Assembly: GCF_023150235.1 (NCBI RefSeq)
Contig: NZ_JAKLLH010000022.1
Coordinates: 1 to 53,747, forward strand
Reading direction: 5' to 3'
DNA from: Azonexus sp.
GTDB lineage: Bacteria > Pseudomonadota > Gammaproteobacteria > Burkholderiales > Rhodocyclaceae
DNA: 53,747 bases
The position numbers and the translations under genes are program-made. This document shows positions 1 to 7,593 of this stretch, piece by piece. The notes beneath the pieces are model-generated. The model was not told the origin of the DNA and searched no databases. It was given only the letters and a program-made list of their open reading frames with translations. How positions within the stretch are numbered: position 1 is the first letter of the stretch; every line of letters starts with the position of its first letter.

Positions 1-114
1 ATCAAAACCGACGACGATATGGCGGAGATGATCACAGAACGCCATCGACGACGACTTGAAGCCATGCAATCTGCTTACGAAAATCAGGCCAAAACCCTCG
101 GGGCATCAAACTGA
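1..114 (+). CDS. 3' end of an unidentified gene
   Basis: An open frame enters from the left edge and stops with TGA at 112-114, giving a 37-residue C-terminal tail rich in Glu, Arg and Met (for example TERHRRRLEAMQSAYENQ), which looks helical. The upstream part is outside the window. I do not recognise the family. It is followed about 35 bp later by a strong inverted repeat (150-205) that resembles the ends of IS200/IS605-type elements or a REP unit, so it might be a transposon gene, but its tail does not look like the C-terminus of TnpB. Confidence 0.45.
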   Translation: MKTDDDMAEMITERHRRRLEAMQSAYENQAKTLGASN

Positions 115-149
115 TGCCGAATCTGACAAAGTAGAACTAACTCCGGTTT

Positions 150-205
150 GAAACCCCGCCCTTCAGGGCGGTGGGAGCCGACCCCGACCTGAAGGCCGGG
201 GTTTC
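150..205. repeat. 17-bp inverted repeat, IS200/IS605-end or REP-like
   Basis: GAAACCCCGCCCTTCAG at 150-166 pairs with CTGAAGGCCGGGGTTTC at 189-205 with one mismatch. Inside the left arm, CCGCCC and GGGCGG around TTCA can form a smaller alternative hairpin. Competing nested hairpins of this composition are common at subterminal ends of IS200/IS605 elements and in REP units. No transposase is visible, so it may be a remnant or may belong to an element mostly left of the window. Confidence 0.55.
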
Positions 206-255
206 AGGCGAGCGTTTTGGGAGGGGATGCAAACCCCTTCCAATACATGTTTGAC

Positions 256-277
256 CGACAGGCATGAATGCCTGTCG
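256..277. repeat. perfect 10-bp palindrome, REP-like
   Basis: CGACAGGCAT and ATGCCTGTCG flank a 2-nt spacer (GA). It lies in the 418-bp gene-free stretch 115-532 downstream of phaR and has no T-tract on either side, so it is not a normal intrinsic terminator. The rest of this stretch holds only the inverted repeat at 150-205 and the phaR terminator; I see no gene in it. Confidence 0.5.
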
Positions 278-459
278 CTAATTTCTTGCTCCCGGCGCAT
301 CACCCCGTTTTCCCCGTCACCGCTCAAGGAGAGGCGCAAGCTTCGCCAAACCGCCGCTCTGGCACCTGCTTTCTTCAGATTCGTCACACCCGGCCTCCCC
401 TCCCCTTGCCGAACCAACCGAGGACACCCACCCAAACGAGTGCGCCTCGCCGGGCGCAC

Positions 460-486
460 CAAAGAAAAAGGCCGGGAAAACCGGCC
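460..486 (-). terminator. intrinsic terminator of phaR
   Basis: On the minus strand GGCCGG-TTTTC-CCGGCC is followed by TTTTTCTTT, a compact GC stem with a U-rich tail about 46 nt after the phaR stop codon. Confidence 0.75.
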
Positions 487-532
487 CAGGAAAGATTTTT
501 CAGCACACCGCGTGCATTTTCACGGTCAACGA

Positions 533-1078
533 CTATTTTTCGTCTTTTTCAGCCACGGGCGGAAAACCGGAAAAAATATTGCGCGTCTGGCTCTGTATCT
601 GATCCTGCATTGACTGAAACATCTTTTTCGACTGATCCATATAGGCCGTCATCATGCTCTGCATTGCCGGTTGCTGAAAGTTGAGGAACTGCGCCCAGAA
701 ATCAGCCTGCATGTGGGTATTGTCGCCGTACATCGAGCGCGACTGATCCTGCATTTTCTGCTGGAAATCGACAAAAGCCTTCATGTTGTTCTCAAGATAC
801 TTCCCAAGCATGCCTTGCATGGCACTGCCGTAAAAGCGGATGAAACCCGAAAGCAGTTCGCTGGAGAACATCGGAACACCGCCAGTTTCCTCTTCGAGGA
901 TGATCTGCAGCAGGATACTGCGTGTCAGATCGTCTCCACTCTTGGCATCGAGCACCTTGAAGGACTCGAACTTCAGCACCAGATCCTTGACATCACCCAA
1001 GGTAATATATGCGCTCGTCTTGGTATCGTACAAACGGCGGTTGGGGTATTTCTTGATCAGACGAACCGGATCGGACAT
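533..1078 (-). CDS. phaR: polyhydroxyalkanoate synthesis repressor PhaR
   Basis: A 181-residue protein with the PHB/PHA accumulation-regulator DNA-binding domain at its N-terminus (KYPNRRLYDTKTSAYITL, about residues 10-27), followed by the second PHB accumulation region and a Met/Gln-rich C-terminal tail. PhaR proteins bind PHA granules and the phasin promoter, and repress phasin genes until granules form. Length and layout match the family. It is monocistronic on the minus strand, with a TATAAT box upstream (1114-1119) and its own terminator. No pha synthesis genes are in the window. The family call is firm; the exact targets are inferred. Confidence 0.93.
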   Translation of the reverse strand: MSDPVRLIKKYPNRRLYDTKTSAYITLGDVKDLVLKFESFKVLDAKSGDDLTRSILLQIILEEETGGVPMFSSELLSGFIRFYGSAMQGMLGKYLENNMKAFVDFQQKMQDQSRSMYGDNTHMQADFWAQFLNFQQPAMQSMMTAYMDQSKKMFQSMQDQIQSQTRNIFSGFPPVAEKDEK

Positions 1079-1113
1079 GCTGCAAGCCTCGGGATTTTTG
1101 TGTGCAGCGCAGC

Positions 1114-1119
1114 ATTATA
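1114..1119 (-). promoter_or_regulatory. -10 box upstream of phaR
   Basis: A perfect TATAAT reads on the minus strand 35 nt upstream of the phaR start codon. No convincing -35 hexamer is visible at 17-18 bp. Confidence 0.45.
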
Positions 1120-1230
1120 GCCGAAAAGCCAAGCACTTCCGCCTGAAGGTCGACTGCCGCCCCTGCTTGTGTCCGAAAGCACACCAAATTCGCCAGGGAG
1201 AACACGGCAAGCTGCAAAAAACCCATAAGC

Positions 1231-1262
1231 AAAAAACCCCCTGATTTCTCAGAGGGTTTTTC
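1231..1262 (-). terminator. terminator downstream of tRNA-His (bidirectional)
   Basis: Stem ACCCTCTGA / TCAGGGGGT around a GAAA loop, read on the minus strand, followed by TTTTTT. It sits 9 nt after the tRNA-His 3' end. A-rich and T-rich flanks on both sides mean it could terminate in either direction. Confidence 0.75.
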
Positions 1263-1271
1263 TTTACAACT

Positions 1272-1348
1272 TGGGGCGACATACCGGGATCGAACCGGTG
1301 ACACCTGGAATCACAATCCAGTGCTCTACCGACTGAGCTAATGCCGCC
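1272..1348 (-). tRNA. tRNA-His (GTG)
   Basis: A complete cloverleaf on the minus strand: acceptor GCGGCAT/ATGTCGC, anticodon stem CTGGA/TCCAG, loop TTGTGAT giving anticodon GTG, and T-loop TTCGATC. The extra 5' G (position -1) opposite discriminator C73, the hallmark of tRNA-His, is encoded, as is CCA. It lies just downstream of the GGDEF/EAL gene on the same strand and has its own promoter (1363-1391). Confidence 0.96.
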
Positions 1349-1362
1349 ACTGAAAGACCGAC

Positions 1363-1391
1363 ATTATAGCGACAGCACCGAATCCTGTCCA
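1363..1391 (-). promoter_or_regulatory. promoter of tRNA-His
   Basis: Minus strand TGGACA (1386-1391), a 17-bp spacer and TATAAT (1363-1368). The -10 box overlaps the stop codon of the upstream GGDEF/EAL gene, so the tRNA promoter is embedded in the end of that coding region. Confidence 0.7.
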
Positions 1392-4096
1392 GTCTTTTTT
1401 GCTGCTTTTTCTCTTTCTCCCACGCCGGTCTTTTCTCCGGGCACTGCAAAAACAGGGCCTGAGTTCTGCGGCGCGGCCGGAAGCAGGGCTGGCAGTTGAT
1501 CCGGGGCCAGCGGTCGGGCATAGAAATACCCCTGCGCCTCATCACAACCGAAGGCACGCAGCAAATCCGCCTGCAGGCGCTCCTCTACACCTTCCGCAAT
1601 CACTTTCAAGCCCAGTTTGCGTGCCATGGCGATGATTGCCTGGACGATGGCCGCATCGCGTCCACCGGCTTCGGTCAGCTCGCTGACAAAACTGCGGTCA
1701 ATCTTGATCTTGTCCAGGGGAAGACGCTTGAGGTAGGCAAGACTCGAATAGCCGGTGCCGAAATCATCGATTGCCAACCTGACGCCCATGCAGCGAAACG
1801 CAGCAAGGGTTTCAACCGCCACCTCGGCATCCTCCATCAGCATGCTTTCGGTAATCTCCAGCTCAAGACAAGCCGGCGCCAAGCCGGTTTCCTGCAGGAC
1901 CAAGGCCACCAGGTCGACTATTCCGGGCGAGGCCAGCTGCACCGCAGAGAGATTGACCGCAACAACCAGGGATTTTCCAGGAAAGTCAAAAAGTTGCGCC
2001 TGGCGGCACGATTCGCGCAGCACCCAGGCACCGATTTGACGAATCAGGCCAGTTTCCTCGGCCAGGGGAATGAAGCGTGCCGGTGAAATCCAGCCCTCAG
2101 CAGGATCGAACCAGCGCAACAAAGCCTCGACTCCGATCAGCTGTCCAGATGCCAAATCATATTGTGGCTGATAGTGCAAGCGCAGTTCGCCAGCCTCGAA
2201 AGCCTTGCGCAAGCGGGTATCCAGATCCACCCGATCAGCCGCCTTGGCGTTCATTTCCGGCTCGAAGAAGCGATAGGCATTGCGTCCGGCCGCCTTGGCT
2301 CCATGCAATGCCGCATCGGCATTTTTCAGAAGGGTTTCGATATCCTTGCCATCGTGCGGGCACAAGGCCATGCCGACACTTATTGAAAGGCGCAACTCGC
2401 GATCCTCGATACAAACCGGCAAGCTCGCCACCTCGAGCAATTGCTGCGCCATCTGAGCCAGCGCCGACACCCCACCCCGGTCAGCTGCAAGGATGATCAA
2501 TTCATCGCCCCCCTGGCGCACAAGCAAGTCATCCGCTGCCAGTACTTCGCGAATACGGGCAGCCAGTGCCTGCAAGACCCGGTCGCCAATACTGTGTCCC
2601 AGGCTGTCGTTGATATTCTTGAAATGGTCGAGATCAAGGCAAAGCAAGGCTGGATACGATGCCGGGCGACTCGCCAGCAAGCGCACCAGATGCGCCGGCA
2701 ATTGCGAAAGGTTGGGCAAACCGGTCAGGGCGTCGAATTCCGCAAGGTAACGCACCCGCTCCTCAGCCGCCTTGCGTTCGGTAACATCGCGTGCAAACCC
2801 GGCAACACCGATCGTTTCGCCACGGGCATCCCGCAAGGGAGAGCGCACATATTCGTAGTAGCGCTCGCTACCGTCGGCATGCCGCAGCTTGCCGGCCACC
2901 TCGACACGCCCCCCCGCCGTCAGGACCTCGTAATCCTGGTAACGGAAGATTGCCGCCTGTCGGGATGACCAGACATCCTCCAGCAAGAATCCGACCACCT
3001 GTTCGCGAGCTTTGCCGCAAAGTGGGAGATAGGCTTCGTTGACCGCGAGAAAACGTCCGTTGCAATCCCGTAACCAAGCCGGATCCGGAATGCTGTCGAG
3101 CAAGGTGCGCGCCCTCTGCTCGGAATCCCGGTAAGCCGCCTCCATCTCCGCCGCCAATCGCCAGGCCTGACGATAATTACGTGACCAGACACGCAACAAG
3201 GCCAGCAAGGCAATGAGGAGCAGCGACAGACAGAGCGCGTAGACCCCGGCCTTGATCCGCCATTGCGCCAGGATATCCGACGACGCCCGCCCAACCACGA
3301 TGACCAATGGCAGATTGCCAACTCGGCGGAAGACAAAACGCCGCTCCACTCCATCATCAGGCAGCACGGCCAGTTGCGCCCCCTCCGCATCGCCACGGGC
3401 GAGGAAAGCCGAGAGCGCAGGCAAGACCAGCGGTTGGCCGAGTTTTGCCTGATCGCCGTGGTGGGTAGCAATCAGGCGCATGTCCGCATCCAGGATGGCA
3501 ACAAAATCGAGTTCCTCGCCAAGCACCCGACGAAACAACTGCCCAAATTGACGAGCATTGATTGCTGCCTGCACATGCCCGACAAATACACCCTCCGCCA
3601 CCTCGAGCCTGCGGCTCAAGGTAATCACCCAGTTGTGCGTCACGCGCGCGAAAATCGGCTCGGAAAGGACCAGTCCTGCCGCGGGATCGCTCTTCAAGCG
3701 CAGGCGATAAGGGCGATCGGCGACGGTGGCCGTGGGCGGAACGCCGCCGGCATCAAAAATGAATCTCCCGTCGGCATCCGCGATGCGCAAGCTCTGGGAA
3801 TCGGGAATCCGCTGCAACCAGATCGCCAGTTGCCGGTTTGCCTCCCCAGCCGGCAACGAAGCCCAGCGAGGGTAATCACTGGCTACGGCGGAAAGGGCAA
3901 CGTCAATACGCCCGACGGTGTCCAGTACATGACGCTGCAGCATGTGACCGAGCGTCTGCAACTCCCTGTCCGCATGCGCCGTTTCGCGCCCACGGGAAAA
4001 ATAGAGATCGGAAACCAGGAGCACCACGAAGGCCAGCAAAACCAGTACGCCAACATAGGCCTGCAACCTATTTCTTGCGTACAAGCGGCGCCCCAT
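1364..4096 (-). CDS. membrane GGDEF/EAL protein with sensor and PAS domains
   Basis: A 910-residue c-di-GMP protein. The order is an N-terminal membrane segment (about 10-32), a periplasmic Cache-like sensory region of about 250 residues, a second membrane segment near 285-305, a PAS domain, a GGDEF domain and a C-terminal EAL domain. The GGDEF signature is degenerate (GGDEL, about residue 529), so cyclase activity is doubtful. The EAL domain keeps EALLRW, NLSAVQL, LEITES, IDDFGTGYSSL and AEGVE, so it should hydrolyse c-di-GMP. The start at 4096 is chosen because GGAGGAG lies 6 nt upstream; an ATG at 4117 is also in frame. The ligand of the Cache-like region is unknown. Confidence 0.88.
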   Translation of the reverse strand: MGRRLYARNRLQAYVGVLVLLAFVVLLVSDLYFSRGRETAHADRELQTLGHMLQRHVLDTVGRIDVALSAVASDYPRWASLPAGEANRQLAIWLQRIPDSQSLRIADADGRFIFDAGGVPPTATVADRPYRLRLKSDPAAGLVLSEPIFARVTHNWVITLSRRLEVAEGVFVGHVQAAINARQFGQLFRRVLGEELDFVAILDADMRLIATHHGDQAKLGQPLVLPALSAFLARGDAEGAQLAVLPDDGVERRFVFRRVGNLPLVIVVGRASSDILAQWRIKAGVYALCLSLLLIALLALLRVWSRNYRQAWRLAAEMEAAYRDSEQRARTLLDSIPDPAWLRDCNGRFLAVNEAYLPLCGKAREQVVGFLLEDVWSSRQAAIFRYQDYEVLTAGGRVEVAGKLRHADGSERYYEYVRSPLRDARGETIGVAGFARDVTERKAAEERVRYLAEFDALTGLPNLSQLPAHLVRLLASRPASYPALLCLDLDHFKNINDSLGHSIGDRVLQALAARIREVLAADDLLVRQGGDELIILAADRGGVSALAQMAQQLLEVASLPVCIEDRELRLSISVGMALCPHDGKDIETLLKNADAALHGAKAAGRNAYRFFEPEMNAKAADRVDLDTRLRKAFEAGELRLHYQPQYDLASGQLIGVEALLRWFDPAEGWISPARFIPLAEETGLIRQIGAWVLRESCRQAQLFDFPGKSLVVAVNLSAVQLASPGIVDLVALVLQETGLAPACLELEITESMLMEDAEVAVETLAAFRCMGVRLAIDDFGTGYSSLAYLKRLPLDKIKIDRSFVSELTEAGGRDAAIVQAIIAMARKLGLKVIAEGVEERLQADLLRAFGCDEAQGYFYARPLAPDQLPALLPAAPQNSGPVFAVPGEKTGVGEREKAAKKTGQDSVLSL

Positions 4097-4214
4097 CAGC
4101 GACTCCTCCATCTGCATGCCTGCCGGTTCTCCATCAGCGTTGGGTGGTTTTCGATCATAGCATGCCCGATGAAAACGACAGAAAAAGGACAGAATCCAGC
4201 TCGATTCGCCGTAC

Positions 4215-4242
4215 TTGGAGGCTTCACCTTCCGTGCTAGAAT
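4215..4242 (+). promoter_or_regulatory. promoter of tig
   Basis: TTGGAG (4215-4220), a 16-bp spacer and TAGAAT (4237-4242), with the tig start codon 45 nt downstream. It drives the tig-clpP-clpX run and lies opposite the divergent GGDEF/EAL gene. Confidence 0.55.
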
Positions 4243-4287
4243 GCCCCGTTTAATTCTCGGCTCCATAGACACAAGGAATTCAATTTC

Positions 4288-5592
4288 ATGGAAGCAACCA
4301 CCGCACAAGCCAACGAACTCGAACGCCGTCTCGACCTGTCCATCGCCATTGCCGATGTCGAGAAGGAAATGGAACAGCGCCTGAAGCGCTTGGGCAAGAA
4401 AGTCAAGATGCCTGGCTTCCGTCCGGGCAAGGTTCCGTTCAACATTGTCAAACAGCAATATGGCAACGAGACTCGCCACGAAGTCCTCGCCGAAGAACTT
4501 GACCGTGTTTTTGGCAACGCCGTAAATGAACAGAAGCTGCGCGTCGCCGGCTATCCCCAAATTCAACCCAAGACCAGCGAAAACACCACCCATCTCGAAT
4601 TCACCGCCATTTTCGAGATCTACCCCGAATTCACGCTGGGCGATCTCTCTGTCACCGAAGTCGAGCGTCCGCTCCTGGAAATCGGTGCCACTGAAATCGA
4701 CAACACCCTGGAAATCCTGCGCAAGCAGCGCGTCCGTTACGACACCGCCGACCGCGGCGCCCAGAAGGAAGACCGTGTCGTCATCGACTTCCTTGGCAAG
4801 AAGGACGGCGAGCCCTTCCAGGGTGGCCAGGCCAGCGACTACCCCTTCGTTCTCGGCCAGGGCATGATGCTCGCCGATTTCGAGCAAGCGGTTGAAGGCC
4901 TCAAGGCCGGCGAAGGCAAGACCTTCGACATGACTTTCCCGGCCGATTACTTCGCCAAGGATCTGGCGGGCCAGACCGTACAGTTTGAAATCACCGTCAA
5001 GCAGGTTCAGGCTCCCCGTCTGCCGGAAATCGATGCCGATTTCGCCAAGATGATGGGCGTTGCCGACGGCGACATCGACAAGATGCGCGCGGAAGTCGAA
5101 GCCAACCTCAAGCGCGAGGTCAAGCGCCGTATCGAGGGCAAGATCAAGGAGCAGGTCATGGAAGCCCTGCTCGCCGCCAACCCGATCACCCTTCCCAATG
5201 CCCTGGTTGAACTCGAAGTCCAGCGCCTGACCCAAGCTGCACGCCAGGATATGGAACAGCGCGGCATGCTGAACAAGGATTTCCCGATCCAGCCCGAATG
5301 GTTCGCCGACCAAGCTGTCCGTCGCGTCAAGCTGGGCCTGATCCTGGCCGAAGTGGTCAAGACCGAGAAATTGCAGGCTACCCCCGAACAGATCCGCAGC
5401 CTGGTCGAAGAAGCCGCCCAGAGCTACGAACAGCCGGAAGAAGTCGTTCGCTGGTACTATGCCCAGCCGCAACGCCTCTCCGAGGTTGAAGGTGTCGCCA
5501 TTGAAAACAATGTCGTCGCCTGGGTTCTCGGCAAGGCCAAAGTTACCGACAAGGCAGTCGCCTTCGACGAACTGATGGAACAGAAGCAGTAA
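4288..5592 (+). CDS. tig: trigger factor
   Basis: A 434-residue ribosome-associated chaperone and peptidyl-prolyl isomerase. The N-terminal ribosome-binding region contains the loop signature GFRPGKVP (about residues 44-51). The FKBP-type PPIase domain follows (about 160-240; EDRVVIDFLGKKDGEPFQGG), then the helical C-terminal chaperone arms. Length matches the family. It is the first gene of the conserved bacterial order tig-clpP-clpX-lon, which couples folding of nascent chains to the main cytosolic proteases. Confidence 0.97.
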   Translation: MEATTAQANELERRLDLSIAIADVEKEMEQRLKRLGKKVKMPGFRPGKVPFNIVKQQYGNETRHEVLAEELDRVFGNAVNEQKLRVAGYPQIQPKTSENTTHLEFTAIFEIYPEFTLGDLSVTEVERPLLEIGATEIDNTLEILRKQRVRYDTADRGAQKEDRVVIDFLGKKDGEPFQGGQASDYPFVLGQGMMLADFEQAVEGLKAGEGKTFDMTFPADYFAKDLAGQTVQFEITVKQVQAPRLPEIDADFAKMMGVADGDIDKMRAEVEANLKREVKRRIEGKIKEQVMEALLAANPITLPNALVELEVQRLTQAARQDMEQRGMLNKDFPIQPEWFADQAVRRVKLGLILAEVVKTEKLQATPEQIRSLVEEAAQSYEQPEEVVRWYYAQPQRLSEVEGVAIENNVVAWVLGKAKVTDKAVAFDELMEQKQ

Positions 5593-5619
5593 TCAACATC
5601 GCAACAGACAAGGGCTGAC

Positions 5620-6249
5620 ATGAATATCGACAACTCAAGCAACCGGGATCCGCAGGCACTGGGCCTGGTCCCAATGGTGATCGAACAGAGCGGACGCGGC
5701 GAACGCGCGTTCGACATCTATTCCCGCCTGCTGAAGGAGCGTGTGATCTTTCTTGTCGGCCCGGTCAACGATACCAGCGCCAATCTGGTCGTCGCCCAGA
5801 TGCTATTCCTGGAAGCAGAAAACCCGGACAAGGACATTCACTTCTACATCAACTCCCCCGGAGGTTCGGTAACCGCCGGGATGTCGATTTACGACACCAT
5901 GCAATTCATCAAGCCGGACGTATCGACCCTGTGTATCGGCCAGGCAGCCTCGATGGGCGCCTTCCTGCTCTGCGCAGGCGCACGGAGCAAGCGTTTCGCG
6001 CTGCCCAACTCGCGCGTGATGATCCACCAGCCGCTCGGCGGCTTCCAGGGCCAGGCATCCGATATCGCCATTCACGCCAAGGAAATCCTGTCGATCAGGG
6101 ACAAACTCAACCGCATCATGGCCGAACATACCGGCCAGCCGCTGGAACGCATCGAGAAAGATACCGATCGCGACAACTTCCTGTCCGCACAGGAAGCCGC
6201 CGACTACGGCCTGATCGACCAAGTACTGACCCGCCGCAACGCGGCCTGA
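5620..6249 (+). CDS. clpP: ATP-dependent Clp protease proteolytic subunit
   Basis: A 209-residue serine protease that forms the tetradecameric ClpP chamber. The catalytic serine lies in [11 protein letters not shown] and the histidine in MIHQPLGG; the aspartate falls in the expected C-terminal stretch. The oxyanion strand SPGGSVTAG is also present. It starts 27 nt after tig and ends 14 nt before clpX, consistent with one transcript. Confidence 0.98.
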   Translation: MNIDNSSNRDPQALGLVPMVIEQSGRGERAFDIYSRLLKERVIFLVGPVNDTSANLVVAQMLFLEAENPDKDIHFYINSPGGSVTAGMSIYDTMQFIKPDVSTLCIGQAASMGAFLLCAGARSKRFALPNSRVMIHQPLGGFQGQASDIAIHAKEILSIRDKLNRIMAEHTGQPLERIEKDTDRDNFLSAQEAADYGLIDQVLTRRNAA

Positions 6250-6263
6250 ACCGAGAGGCACCG

Positions 6264-7526
6264 ATGAACAAAGGCAGCCAGGAAAAACTGCTCTATTGCT
6301 CCTTCTGCGGCAAGAGCCAGCACGAAGTCAAAAAACTCATCGCCGGTCCGTCGGTCTTCATCTGCGACGAGTGCATCGCCTTGTGCAACGACATCATCAT
6401 CGATGAAGTCCCCGCCGAGACACCGCTCTCCACTCGTGCAGAGCTGCCGACACCGCGTGAAATCCGCAGCATCCTCGACCAGTACGTGATTGGGCAGGAT
6501 CTCGCCAAGCGCATTCTCGCCGTTGCCGTTTATAACCATTACAAGCGTCTCCGCAACCCGAGCAAGGGAAGTGACGACATCGAGCTGGCGAAAAGCAACA
6601 TTCTGCTCATCGGCCCGACCGGATCGGGCAAAACCTTGCTCGCCCAGACGCTTGCCCGCTTGCTGAATGTCCCCTTCGTGATGGCCGATGCCACCACCTT
6701 GACCGAAGCCGGTTATGTTGGCGAGGATGTGGAAAACATCATCCAGAAACTGCTGCAAAAGTGCGACTACGACATTGAGCGCGCGCAGCAGGGTATTGTT
6801 TACATTGATGAAATCGACAAGATTTCACGCAAATCCGACAACCCATCGATCACCCGCGACGTCTCCGGCGAGGGCGTGCAACAAGCACTGCTCAAGCTGA
6901 TCGAGGGCACGGTTGCCTCGATTCCACCACAGGGCGGCCGCAAGCACCCGAACCAGGATTTCGTCCAGGTTGACACCACCAATATCCTCTTCATCTGTGG
7001 CGGCGCCTTCGACGGCCTGGAAAAAGTCATTCGCAATCGCTCGGAAAAGGGTGGCATCGGCTTCGGTGCTCAAGTCAGCAGCAAGGACGGCAAACAGGAC
7101 ATCGGCAAGATTTTTGCCGACGTCGAGCCGGAAGACCTGATCAAATTCGGCCTGATTCCCGAACTGATCGGCCGCCTGCCGGTGGTCGCAACGCTGCAGG
7201 AACTCGACGAAGCCGCCCTGATTCAGATTCTGACCGAGCCGAAAAATGCGCTGGTCAAGCAATATCAGAAGCTCTTCGCGATGGAAAACGTCGAACTCGA
7301 AATCCGTTCAACGGCACTCACCGCCATCGCTGCCCGCGCCCTGGAACGACGTACCGGCGCCCGCGGCCTGCGTTCGATACTCGAACATGCCCTGCTCGAC
7401 ACCATGTACGAACTCCCGGGCATGGACAATGTCTCAAAGGTCGTGATCGACGAAAACATGATCAGCGGCGACGCCGCGCCGCTCCTGATCTACACCGATC
7501 AGCCCAAGGTTTCCGGCTCGAACTGA
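6264..7526 (+). CDS. clpX: ATP-dependent Clp protease ATP-binding subunit ClpX
   Basis: A 420-residue AAA+ unfoldase that feeds substrates to ClpP. The N-terminal zinc-binding domain has CSFC and CDEC-x3-C. Walker A GPTGSGKT lies at 117-124 and Walker [10 protein letters not shown] follows. The pore loop GYVGED and the IGF-type loop that docks on ClpP ([10 protein letters not shown] region nearby) are in place. The frame is open far upstream into clpP, but the start at 6264 gives the standard zinc-domain N-terminus. Confidence 0.98.
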   Translation: MNKGSQEKLLYCSFCGKSQHEVKKLIAGPSVFICDECIALCNDIIIDEVPAETPLSTRAELPTPREIRSILDQYVIGQDLAKRILAVAVYNHYKRLRNPSKGSDDIELAKSNILLIGPTGSGKTLLAQTLARLLNVPFVMADATTLTEAGYVGEDVENIIQKLLQKCDYDIERAQQGIVYIDEIDKISRKSDNPSITRDVSGEGVQQALLKLIEGTVASIPPQGGRKHPNQDFVQVDTTNILFICGGAFDGLEKVIRNRSEKGGIGFGAQVSSKDGKQDIGKIFADVEPEDLIKFGLIPELIGRLPVVATLQELDEAALIQILTEPKNALVKQYQKLFAMENVELEIRSTALTAIAARALERRTGARGLRSILEHALLDTMYELPGMDNVSKVVIDENMISGDAAPLLIYTDQPKVSGSN

Positions 7527-7549
7527 GCCGGGAATCGAAATCCGTCACA

Positions 7550-7570
7550 ACGCCCCCATGCCGGGGGCGT
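7550..7570 (+). terminator. GC hairpin between clpX and lon
   Basis: ACGCCCC and GGGGCGT arms around a short loop lie 23 nt after the clpX stop. The following AACGCTTTT is only weakly U-rich, so it is a partial terminator or mRNA-stability hairpin rather than a certain terminator. Confidence 0.45.
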
Positions 7571-7593
7571 AACGCTTTTCCAAAGGCACCAGA

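Noticed and set aside
4096-5472. Long minus-strand frame antisense to tig
   Set aside because: Shadow of a well-supported trigger factor gene.
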